A stretch of DNA of 64,000 bases, taken from the NCBI GenBank assembly GCA_026225945.1, contig JAMJFZ010001258.1:4695501-4759500 (forward strand), read 5' to 3'. Positions 46,181-56,300 of the stretch are shown one piece after another. The notes beneath the pieces are model-generated. The model was not told where the DNA came from and searched no databases. It was given only the letters and a program-made list of their open reading frames with translations. The DNA is from Cricetomys ansorgei (taxonomy: Eukaryota > Chordata > Mammalia > Rodentia > Nesomyidae). The translations under genes and the position numbers were made by a program. The stretch's first letter is position 1. Every line of letters begins with the position of its first letter.

Positions 46181-46926
46181 GTGAGTGGGGAACTCTGACC
46201 TTCATCTTGCCTCATCCCCTGAACCGATGCGCGAGGCCAACTTTTCCCGAATTAAAGCGAATCCGTAGCCATGCGAGGCAAGATGTCACCTGCAGAATGT
46301 ATTAGTTCTGAATGAAGTCCCTCGGCAAAAGGAGGGAGGGCCGGAGGGGGGCGAGCAGAAGGGCGGGTGGCCGAGTTCTTACACGGAGTGACCAGTGGCA
46401 GTGGCCACTTGAGAGCTGCCTGTCTGGCCGGGACCACCTCCCTCTCGGCGCCCTGCCACTTCCCTCGCGATCTGCCAGCTGTGCCTCTTACGTCCATAGC
46501 TTTGGGACATGAAGGTGACTTTCTCTTTCCCACAAACAAATCGCAGCAAACGTGGACTTCAAACGAACAGACCCCGTCTTTGGGGTTTAATGTTCCTCCA
46601 GATACGAGTGGATAAAATACAAGTTTCTTTTTCACCCTTTTTGATGACATTCCTCTTGGCCACAGCACACACAGTGGGAGCAGGGTGCTCCCCAAGGTTC
46701 TGAGGATCTGATTCTAATTAGATAGGAAGAGAGGTATAATGTTTTCATCCTTCAGCCCTGAGGGAGGGGGGCGTGCTTCAGACCAGCTGCCTGAGGTAGC
46801 TCTTAGAATCGCCATCACTACCTAGAACAAGAAAGGTCACCTCACCCCAGGGCCTGCGGTGAAGCCACACGGGAGAGCGAGTATTGGCTCGGCGCTGGCC
46901 CCTGACGGCGGTGTGCTGGCCTCCAG
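46181..46926 (+). other. Nrap intron 34, nothing recognised
   Basis: A 746-bp intron, G/C-rich in its first half, without a repeat I can name. Confidence 0.42.
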
Positions 46927-47238
46927 TTTCTCTACAGGCACGACTTCGTGAAAGAGCGCGGCCAGCTCATCGGGGTCCGCAGTGTGGGTGAGGACCCGCG
47001 GCTACGGCACTGCCAGCGGGTGGGCCGGCTGCAGAGTGAGAACTGGTACAAGAAGGAGGCGGCCATCAGCCATGCCCAGTACCGCCTGCCCATGGATATG
47101 GTGCACCTGGTTCATGCCAGGAAGGCCCAGGCCCTGGCCAGTGACCACGACTACCGTACACGGTGCCATGAGTTCACTGCGCTGCCCGAAGACCTGAAGA
47201 TGGCCTGGGCCAAGAAAGCCCACGCCCTGCAGAGCGAG
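46927..47238 (+). CDS. Nrap: Nrap exon 35, super-repeat 4, modules d+e+f
   Basis: A 312-bp exon: FLYRHDFVKERGQLIGVRSV (d), NWYKKEAAISHAQYRLPMDM (e), HDYRTRCHEFTALPEDLKM (f), ending ALQSE, donor gtaagg. At the d/e junction the sequence is SENWYK, still an actin-binding motif. It is high in third-position G/C compared with the neighbouring introns. Confidence 0.97.
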
Positions 47239-47716
47239 GTAAGGCTTGGGTGGCGCCAGCTGGCCCTGCCTGCTTTCTGCCACCTGAGCTTCATCTTTGA
47301 CCTTTCGAACCCTATCCTTTCCAAACTTGGCCTATGTCTTCCAGGTTGGGGTTATTTAGTTACTGATGTTTATTGAGCACGTACTATATATGTGGCCAGC
47401 ACTCTGATGGTTTATCTGGTTTTCTGTCTCTCTTTTTACAAACGTCCTCTCATCTGAATTCCTACTCTGAGTTCCTCCCACCCCTCCCTAGCTCCTCTCC
47501 TCCCTTCCTATCTCCTTGCCTGCCCCCTCCCCATCAATTATCCTCTGTTTCTGGGAGAATGCAGTCATCAGCAAGAGAGTGAAAAGCATTTCCTGTGCTT
47601 GTGGGATGTCCATTGCTGTGAAGGGAGACCAGCCACGGTTAATATGGCAGGTGTCTCATATCGCAGACAGCGGTATCTGCTGGGGAGACAGATGGAGCAG
47701 AAGTGGGATGGGAAGG

Positions 47717-47976
47717 TGTGTGTGTGAGTGTGTGCGTGTTTTGTGTGTGTGTGTGTGCGTGTGTGAGTGTGCGTGTGTGCGTATGTGTGTGTCTGTGTCT
47801 GTGGGGGTGTGTGCATGTGTGTTTGCGTGTATGTGTCTATGTATATGTGTGTGTGCACGCATGTGTGTATGTGTGTGTGTGCATGTGTGTCAGTGTCTGT
47901 GAGTGTATGTGTGTGCATGTATGTGTGTGTATGTGTCTCTGTATATGTGTGTGTGCACGCATGTGTGTGTGTGTAC
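47717..47976 (+). repeat. (TG)n array
   Basis: TG dinucleotides with TGCG, TGTA and TGTCTG interruptions, 478 bp after exon 35. Confidence 0.95.
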
Positions 47977-48159
47977 AAATGCACCACCACCCAGCCTGTG
48001 TGCCATTTACAATAGAGCATCCATGTAGTTCTCACTGGAAAGGTGACATTTGAACAAAGGCCCATAGAAGACGAGGAAAGGGGCATGCAAATAGAGTAGC
48101 ACGTTCCAAGGCACAGACTCTCGTGGGCAGGGAGAGTCCCGATGTGTGAGGTCCCATAG

Positions 48160-48330
48160 GAGAGATGGCTCGTGAACAAAGACTCAACACACAAAACTCG
48201 AGGACAGAGTTTGGATCCCCAGAATCCATATAAAAGCCAGACAGGTGGCAGCCATCCTAGCACTTGGGGTGCAGAGACAGGGGTCCCCAGGATAAGCCAG
48301 AGAGTGAGCCTGATGCCAACCTCAGGCTTG
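48160..48330 (+). repeat. B4/RSINE1-like SINE, diverged
   Basis: ggagagatggctcgtgaaca (head), then ggatccccagaatccatata, aaagccagacaggtggcag and gtgcagagacaggggtcccc. The order is that of a + strand RSINE1/B4 element. Confidence 0.6.
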
Positions 48331-49460
48331 CACACGCACATGCACATGTGCACCCCACGCCCACACTTGTGCCCACACCCGGGAACACGTATGTATGTAT
48401 ATACTGAACACTACATACACATAAAGACACGGGTGAATGACAGGATGTGTCAGTGAGTGGGGCAGAGAGCATGGGGTTGAGGTTGGGGGTAGCAAGGGTC
48501 AACCATGGCTGACCTTGACTGCTACCCTTCGCTCCTGCCCTTGCTGCAGCTCTGGGGTCGGAGCAGCTGGCTTGAAAGGCAGTCTCAGATTCCACCTTCT
48601 GAGCTCTGTCTCTCTTGGAAGGATCTTGAATCAGAAGCAACCTTGGGGGTCAACAGGTATAGACCCAAGGCTCCCAAGGAGACATCTTTCCCTAATCAAG
48701 AGCAGGGGCAAGTTAGGGAAGGGTAGAAGCGCCCCCTCCATGTCGTGGAGGGAGGCTCTGGAGTTGTCTTTCTGAGGTGTACATCCCATTTCTCCGTACT
48801 AGCCATGTGAGCTTGCATGGGGCCTTCACTCTCGCTCAGTCTTGGACACGGTGACAGTAGGAGAAGACAATGGCTGTGTAGGACACGGGTGTAGCCGCCC
48901 GTCACCTCTCTGGGCCCCATGACAACCCTAAGAAGAAGGTACTCCCGTTTTAGACCATAAGCCACGAGCCTGTTGGCAGTTGGCCCTTGCCATGTAGACC
49001 AGGGCTTCCTACCTCTGGGAGGCCCTGGGCAAACAGTGGAAGAGTGTTCTGATGCTATGGAACACCTAGCAGCACCCCAGGTCTCGAGCCTGTATTTACC
49101 AAAGTAGCAAAGTGTCTCCAAGCGTCACCAACTTTCTTGGGGTGTGAAATTAACTCGGGTTGAGAATTCAGCTTTGAGCTGAGAGCTGGCCTATGTGAAA
49201 TACTTAACATGGAGCCTGGTCCACAGAATTCTAGAAGAAACAGCTACTTTTATAAGTTCCTCCCACCCAGCCCCCCAGATCTGGCTGCCCTAAGGACAAA
49301 CCTTAGTTCAATTGTAGTTTATAATTAATCATTGCTCTTAGTTCAATTATGTCGGCAATAAGCAAGGTATCAGACACAAAATGCTTATTGACTATTATAA
49401 TGATACTCTTACTAATAAGCGATTCATCATAATTTGTTGCTGAGCCAAAGGTGGATGCTC

Positions 49461-50147
49461 TCCCAGCTCTGCCTGAGCTAGGTTGCGTGCTGGTGCCCAG
49501 CTCTGCCTGAACTAGGGTGCATGCTGGTGCCCAGCTCTGCCTGAACTAGGGTGCATGCTGGTGCCCAGCTCTGCCTGAGCTAGGGTGTGTTCTGGTGCCC
49601 AGCTCTGCCTGAGCTAGGGTGTGTTCTGGTGCCCAGCTCTGCCTGAGCTAGGGTGTGTCTCTGGTGCCCAGCTCTGCCTGAGCTAGTTCTGGTGCCCAGC
49701 TCTGCCTGAGCTAGGGTGTGTTCTGGTGCCCAGCTCTGCCTGAGCTAGGGTGTGTTCTGGTGCCCAGCTCTGCCTGAGCTAGGGTGTGTTCTGGTGCCCA
49801 GCTCTGCCTGAGCTAGGGTGTGTGCTGGTGCCCAGCTCTGCCTGAGCTAGGGTGTGTGCTGGTGCCCAGTTCTGCCTGAGCTAGGGTGTGTTCTGGTGCC
49901 CAGCTCTGCCTGAGCTAGGGTGTGTTCTGGTGCCCAGCTCTGCCTGAGCTAGGGTGTGTTCTGGTGCCCAGCTCTGCCTGAGCTAGGGTGTGTGCTGGTG
50001 TCCAGCTCTGCCTGAGCTAGGGTGTGTTCTGGTGCCCAGCTCTGCCTGAGCTAGGGTGCGTGCTGGTGCCCAGCTCTGACTGAGCTAGGGTGTGTTCTAG
50101 TGCCCAGCTCTGTCTGAGCTAGGGTGTGTGCTGGTGCCCAGCACTGC
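49461..50147 (+). repeat. 34-bp minisatellite, about 20 copies
   Basis: The unit carries the core gcccagctctgcctgagcta followed by gggtgtgttctg. Copies differ at a few positions (gtgtgttct, gtgtgtgct, gtgcatgct); one near 49685 lacks the gggtgtg segment. It is the largest tandem array with a complex unit in the window. Its unit is not divisible by three and no coding role is suggested. Confidence 0.97.
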
Positions 50148-50734
50148 CCTTTGCTGGCTAGCTGACTCTGAGTAGTCATTTTATTTCCTGGATTCCATCC
50201 CAGAATCAGAAAAGCAGCAAAGTTTGATCTGCCTGTGATCTCAGACTTTTGAGAATTATAGGGAAGAAATTAACAATAGGGTCAACATAATGCCAAGTTT
50301 TATTTTACCAAGGAAAGAAAAAAGAAAAAAAAAACCCTAAAATCTACCAGAAGGTAATGATTTTTGTTACTATTATTTTACTGTTGGAAAGACAGGAAAA
50401 CTGTAACATTTAAAACATTCTGAGAACATAATCTCAAAAGGGGAAACGGTAGCTGGCAACTGTATATTAGTATTTTTCAAAACAGAATCTTATTTGCAAA
50501 TCTGAGGGTTAAGAAATGATTGCTTTAATTTCACATGACCATGTGATGCTCTGTGCAGTGTTTGAGCCTCTGGTGGGTTAGTCGGTAAGAATTTTGAATG
50601 CCCAGCTATGATGTACAGTGATAATGCTCAGGGATTCAGCTTTATTATAGTCATTATCAAAATGTCCATCTCACATGGCTAGATTATCTAGAAAAGGAAA
50701 CACATGTGCAACATGAGTTCATCAGCCATGCATG

Positions 50735-50930
50735 TGTTTATGTGTCTCTGTGTGTATACACTATGTGAGTGCAGTGCCTGCGGAGGCCAGAAGAGGGCAT
50801 CATGTCTCCTGGAACTGGAGTTACATGCAGTTGTGAGTTGGCTTGTGTGCTGGGTGCTGGGAGCTGAGATGTAGTGCTCTGCAAAAGCAGCAAATGCTCT
50901 TAACTGCTGAGCCCACCCTAGCCCCACAAC
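50735..50930 (-). repeat. B3/B2 SINE, antisense
   Basis: gaggccagaagagggcatca, then ggaactggagttacatgcag, gtgctgggagctgagatg, and cttaactgctgagccca: a reverse B3 element. Confidence 0.82.
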
Positions 50931-51399
50931 AGGCGTTCGTTGGTGGAGCTGATTCTCCTGTGTCTCCCTGCCCTGGCCAGGAAGAAAGGATTAGGTTATG
51001 CCAGAAGTTCTGAGAGCTGTTCCCCACTTGGGCTAAACTTCACGAAGCTAATGGCTGATGCCATGCCCAGGTTCTGCTTTCCTTTGACATTTACACGCTG
51101 GCCTGGGCATCCATCATGAACATGAGCAGTGACTTCCATAGACCCTTCGGTCTTTTATGAGTCCGCGGTTCCCTGCTCCTGTGTGATCTCATACCACTGT
51201 GGGCGGTCTTGAAACACACACGCCTCACCCTTTCCCAGTGTGGTGACCTCAGGTGGGCTTTTGAAACACTCCAGACTTCAGTTCCTCCATCAGAAACAAC
51301 AATAACAGCCAAAACATATAGAACCCCTGCCTCCAGGGCCAGGTGTCAGTGCAAACACTTTGCAGATCTCATTTGAAATAACGGTAGATACAAGTACCA

Positions 51400-51540
51400 C
51401 TCTTGTTTTTACAGATGCAGATGTCAGACCCTCATCAGCCAAGTCACCTGCTTAAGTCACAAGCTAGCAGGGAAATGACTTTCCCAAGCCCCACAGCTAG
51501 AAAGGGATGGGGCGGAGCCGCCTGCTCTGGGCTCCTGGTC
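51400..51540 (+). repeat. MIR-like fragment
   Basis: ttacagatgcagatgtcaga, then gggaaatgactttcccaagc and cacagctagaaagg follow the MIR core on the + strand. Confidence 0.55.
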
Positions 51541-53733
51541 TCTGGTTCGGTCTCTCCGGCTTCCATAGGTGGCTATATTACGAGCCAGGTGCTCTGGTCT
51601 GCATTCTTGATGACTTCCGGTGCGGCTTACCCAGAGCACAGCAGCCTTGCCTCTTCTCAGGCTCTAAAACACCATTTGATCGCTAACTTGTTCTGTGTGT
51701 GAGAACAAGAGTCCCTTCTCTGCCACACAGAATGGGCGCGCACTGGGATAGCAAGTAAGTCAGGATGCTGCTGTTATCCATATGGCAAATACACCCTTCC
51801 CTCCAGGTACCTCTTGGGTACGATTGCCTGCATGGCACCTGCGCGGTTATCACTGAGTGTTGTGGATACAGTATTTGCAAGGGATTGTTCCAACATGGGG
51901 ATGTTGGGAAAACCCCATCACTGAATTCTCAAGTGGCCTCCAGAGGACCTGTAATATACACGTAAGGGAAAACGGAATCTGCCCTTTGGTTGGTCAGGTA
52001 AGGTTGGGCAGTCTGGGAAGGTTTATTCTTTTCTTTGACTCGTTCCTGAAACTGTCTTTGGGTAGCCGACTCTTCTCTGCTCTCCTCCTTTCCCCCTCCA
52101 TTCATCGTGAAGTCTGGGGCAGCTGTGTTGTTTTTAGGGTCTGTGTGAGTCGTCAGAGCTGGGCTGGGGGCTGAGCTATCAATAGACGATCTGTTTATAA
52201 GAGAGTCAGAGGCACAGCCGGATCTTTGGGGTAGCCTGCATCTTGCTTTCTGACTTACCTGTAATCGCACTGTTCAGCTCGACAAAAGGCAAGTTGAAAG
52301 AGCGCCCCCCACTTCATCTTGCTTATGAAAGGAGCAGGGCCTGGCTGTGAAGAGGCCCTGTAGGATTATTCTCCAACTTAGAAATCTATCCAATTTTCTC
52401 TGTTCTTTATCAGAGTCGAAGGCAAAAGCATTGCTGGTGTGGACTGAAAAGACAGGGTTTGAAAAGCAATCTTCCTGACATGGGGTTTTGAAACCTGCTC
52501 CTGGGCCCGAGCGATGCCCCCCTCCACCAGTCGGGAAGCAGTGTGGGATTGGCACGGGGGCATTAACCGGCGGACAGTAGATCAGACACAGACCCTCTTT
52601 GAGGCCAGCTGCGAGGAGCGCTGTGGATCCCGAAATGAAAGGGAGCTAAGGAGGCGAGAGGCTGACATCCGGAGCGATACTTTGCGTTACAGCGGGGCTT
52701 ATATCTAAATTAGAGAAATGCCATCAACTTCGTTAGATCCAAATTTCAGATTTCCTTAGAGATGCTTTTCCACCTGTAAAGATACCCAATTTCCATAAAG
52801 AGGAGAAGAAAGGCGTTCGGGCGACGGTGCCGTTGTAGACGGCGTAGGCAGACCAAGGGCTGCTAATAAGATCTGACGGTTTAGGGGCTCCAATCACAGC
52901 CACTGTTGTAACGCCCCTAGTTATTTTCTCCCGGGGATGGTGGTGTTGCCCTAATCTTCCGAGGCCTTAAAATGAAGAAAGAGGATAAGGCTTTGCCTGA
53001 CTTTGCAATATTAGCAAATCATAATGAGTTACAGCTGGGGTGGGGGTGGGGAGAAAACTGAGGCCTGAAAGGGTTAAAAGAGCTAGCTCGTTGCTAGCGC
53101 ATCCTATTTAAATTTGTTTTAGTTCTTAGATTCCTCTCGTAGTTGGCTCCTGCAGCCTCTGTGGCCATACCTCAAGGACCATCATCCACTGTCTCATGGT
53201 CCCGGGACTCTTAGGTTTTTCACGAGAAGGGCTGTTTTGACCTTAGATGTGACGGGAGACTGAGCGCTTTTTGGTGATTTGCTCTGAGTTACAGCATCCT
53301 CTATCCAGGGCTCGAACCCCTTTGACCAGCTGAACGGTGTGTAGACGGTTTTGCTTGGCAGGTGGTAGATTGCCTCACTGGCAGAGCGAAACCAAATAAT
53401 ACTGGTTGATCCTTGATTTGAGTACATAGCTCTTTCTTTAAATGCTTGTTCATTCAAGTCTTGCTAACGCGGGAGGGGGCGGGGATTCTTGTTCCTTTAT
53501 TGCCCGTTCCTTTATTCGTGAAAAAAATGTCCAAACTCCAAACAATAGAACTTGGCTGCAGAATCTTCTCTCAGTGAAGACCCTGGATTGTTGGGATGAA
53601 GCATTATTGCAAAGGCTTTGCTACTCTTTAATCATTTATTGTTACTATTCTTATCCCAAAACAACAGCCTTCTTGAAATGCCCTTGGGGTACCAGGCACC
53701 GTCCTGACAGAACTCTTGATTTTCTTTCTGTAG
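51541..53733 (+). other. Nrap intron 35, right part, nothing recognised
   Basis: About 2.2 kb between the MIR-like fragment and exon 36. I see no module, SINE or tandem repeat. Confidence 0.4.
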
Positions 53734-53838
53734 TTTCGCTACAAGTCAGACTTGATGGGCATGAAGGGTACCGGATGGCTGGCTCTGAGATCGCCCCAGA
53801 TAGAGGGTGCCAAGAAAGCTGGGGAGCTCATCAGTGAG
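53734..53838 (+). CDS. Nrap: Nrap exon 36, super-repeat 4, module g (GMKGTGW)
   Basis: A 105-bp exon: FRYKSDLMGMKGTGWLALRS, then [15 protein letters not shown], donor gtaccg. The signature keeps MKGTGW but its first tryptophan is glycine. Confidence 0.97.
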
Positions 53839-54585
53839 GTACCGTCAGCCTGGCCTTCCTGAGGGACGTGGGCAGCCTGAGCGTTCCCTTTTGAATCGGG
53901 AGCCTGTTTGCACAGTGGAGAACATGCCAAGAGAGACCCGAGGCTGGTGGATTCCTAGCGTAGATTTTTTTTGGGGGCCCATTTGCAACCCAAACCTAAA
54001 ACAGTATTTCCCTGCAACTAATTCACTGCCAAGGAGTTGAAGCATTAAACACAGTAGGCGCTTCTTGCTGGATACATTATAACCAGTTATCATCTACTGC
54101 GGTCCTTTGTTTTCATCGGCAATGTGGGGAGTCTATCTACTCGCTGAGTTTGGTCCAGCGTACAGAGGTCACCTGGCTCCTGTGGGTATTCGCAGTTGTA
54201 TAGGGATGGCAATCCCAACTGACGGCCTGGGACCTCTGCCCCAGAATCCCCTTGAGAAAGGCATTGCCGTCTTTGGTTTCCTTACTAACAGAACTCGCTT
54301 GGAGAAGGTCTGAGCAGGCTCCATGGATATACAACACTTCCCTTGGTGGAACTGTTTTACAGTAAGGAATCCCTTCCTTAAGAAACAAAATGTCTGTCAC
54401 ATGCTTTTAATTCATAAAGGGAAGTTTAGGTCTTTCCCACGCTCTTGATTGTCAGGTGCCAATCAAACTCAGCGGCTTGTCTTCTGACATGCCACTGCCG
54501 TTTATACATGTTGTCCCGAGAAGCCGGGTTAAAGATGGAAGTGGTATTTAACCACGTGTCATGGGAATGTATTCTTTTTGAATAG
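53839..54585 (+). other. Nrap intron 36, nothing recognised
   Basis: A 747-bp intron without a recognised element. Confidence 0.42.
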
Positions 54586-54684
54586 ACCAAGTACCGTGAA
54601 AAGCCAGACAGTCTCAAGTTCACCACGGTGGTTGACTCCCCAGACCTCGTTCATGCCAAGAACAGCTACATGCACTGTAACGAG
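54586..54684 (+). CDS. Nrap: Nrap exon 37, super-repeat 5, module a
   Basis: A 99-bp exon: TKYREKPDSLKFTTVVDSPD, then LVHAKNSYMHCNE, donor gtaggt. It opens the last super-repeat; the FTTVVDSPD centre corresponds to VTDTP in the others. Confidence 0.97.
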
Positions 54685-55573
54685 GTAGGTTCCCCCTCAC
54701 TCTCCCTGGGCACGCAGTGGGGTGCTGTGGCGTGGTGCCAGATGTGAGTGGGAGCTATCTGGGTGCCGTGGGCCAGGTGCTGGTCTCTTCTAACCTCATC
54801 CTCCTTGTTTGAAGGAGGAAGGGTGTGGGAGAACCACAACAGCAGACATTCCATACATTTGAGTGAGTTTAAAGATTGAATAAGCAAAAGCAAATGCAGC
54901 TTACCAGGAACACAGCAGGTCCTCTACAAACGCCCTCGGTGTGGTTGGGGCCGTGGCCATAATGATAACCTAGTACCACTGGTGAGCTCTCCGAACGTGA
55001 GATCAGATGCATCTTAATCACTGATGGATGCAACAGAATTAAAAGGCTTAATGAATCCCCGGTAGGGAAAAAAAGAATAGTTCTATCCGAAGCTTTCTAA
55101 TGCCTTTGTTTCCCGTATACGTTAGGCCTGTTCCCTCTTTCAAGGCCAGGAAGCTGTGTGTGTTTTCTTCCCTGAATTGTCAAGGTTTTTCATAGTCACA
55201 TAGGTACAGGACTGACCCTTCCTCTTGGGACCCAAAACACTGTCCTGAGCAGTTCCCGTCTTCAAAGCCTAAATGGGTGGATGGGAGTCAGAGGTCTACA
55301 CCTGCAGACTTAGACGGGGTCACGTGCTTCTTAAAGTGGTTGGCAAGGCTTAAATCGCTGCCCTAAGAATGAAAACCAAGACAAAGCATACATTTTAAAA
55401 TTGTGTCTTTGTGGCATCTGAGCAAACTGTGAAAACTCTTTAAGTTTTTAAGACACTAACACATTGAATAAGTTTTTTAATAAAAATGGCCAATTAGTTT
55501 TGTATTACTGCTATTTGTGTTGAACAACAGGTCTCAAAGGCCTGGGGTTGTCTCTCGTTACCAGTAAACACAA
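54685..55573 (+). other. Nrap intron 37, left part, nothing recognised
   Basis: About 890 bp of intron before the 37-bp repeat; no recognised element. Confidence 0.4.
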
Positions 55574-55717
55574 GCATTGGGGTGCAGAGGTCTGAGACAC
55601 AGCCACAGAGGCATTGGGGTGCAGAGGTCTGAGACACAGCCACAGAGGCATTGGGGTGCAGAGGTCTGAGACACAGCACACAGGCATGGGATTGCAGGGG
55701 GTCTGAGCCATAGTCAA
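55574..55717 (+). repeat. 37-bp tandem repeat, about 3.8 copies
   Basis: Units start at 55574, 55611, 55648 and 55684 with gcattggggtgcagaggtct. The last copy is diverged, the first two nearly identical. Confidence 0.95.
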
Positions 55718-56018
55718 CCATTTCAGGCGGAAGAAAATACATAGGCACAGCCAACCAGGGTGTTAGCTTATAGTCCGTTTGGAATGGAGCATGGTGAATA
55801 TTTCAGCAATGTTCACCATCCCATAACCAGATAGGTCCTTTCTACCTGGCAGACAGTTCTAGATTGTCTAGGATTGTCTCTGAGAGCAATGCTGAATTCC
55901 ACTTCATCTAGCCAATGGGAGACCAGAGGGAGGGGAACCAACTGCTTTTCTCCTGGGCTTTTACCAAGTACAGTTGTGGCGAGGCTCTGCCTTGACCGTT
56001 AATCTGTCTCGCCCACAG

Positions 56019-56123
56019 CGCCTGTACAGGTTGGGGGATGCAGACTCCCTGCATAGGTACACCCCAATCCCAGACCACCCGGATTTCGCCCGAGCCCGCC
56101 TGAACGCGATGCACCTGAGTGAC
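56019..56123 (+). CDS. Nrap: Nrap exon 38, super-repeat 5, module b
   Basis: A 105-bp exon: RLYRLGDADSLHRYTPIPDH, then PDFARARLNAMHLSD, donor gtaagt. The HRYTPIPD centre and LNAMHLSD end are module-b features. Confidence 0.97.
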
Positions 56124-56194
56124 GTAAGTAGGCCCTGTGTGGTGTGTGTCTGCTTCTGGAACATTCCCGGGTCCCCGAGAAGGAGGACAGGAAA

Positions 56195-56300
56195 GTGAAA
56201 GAACCTTGGACTTAGAGTGGAACAAACGGCTGTGTGACTTCCTGTCTCACCCCTCCCTGGGACTCAGTTCCCTTACCTGTAAAATGGGAAGACACGGAGC
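56195..56300 (-). repeat. MIR-like fragment, antisense
   Basis: ggctgtgtgacttcctgtct, then gactcagttcccttacctgt and aaaatgggaagac follow the reverse of MIR. Confidence 0.55.
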
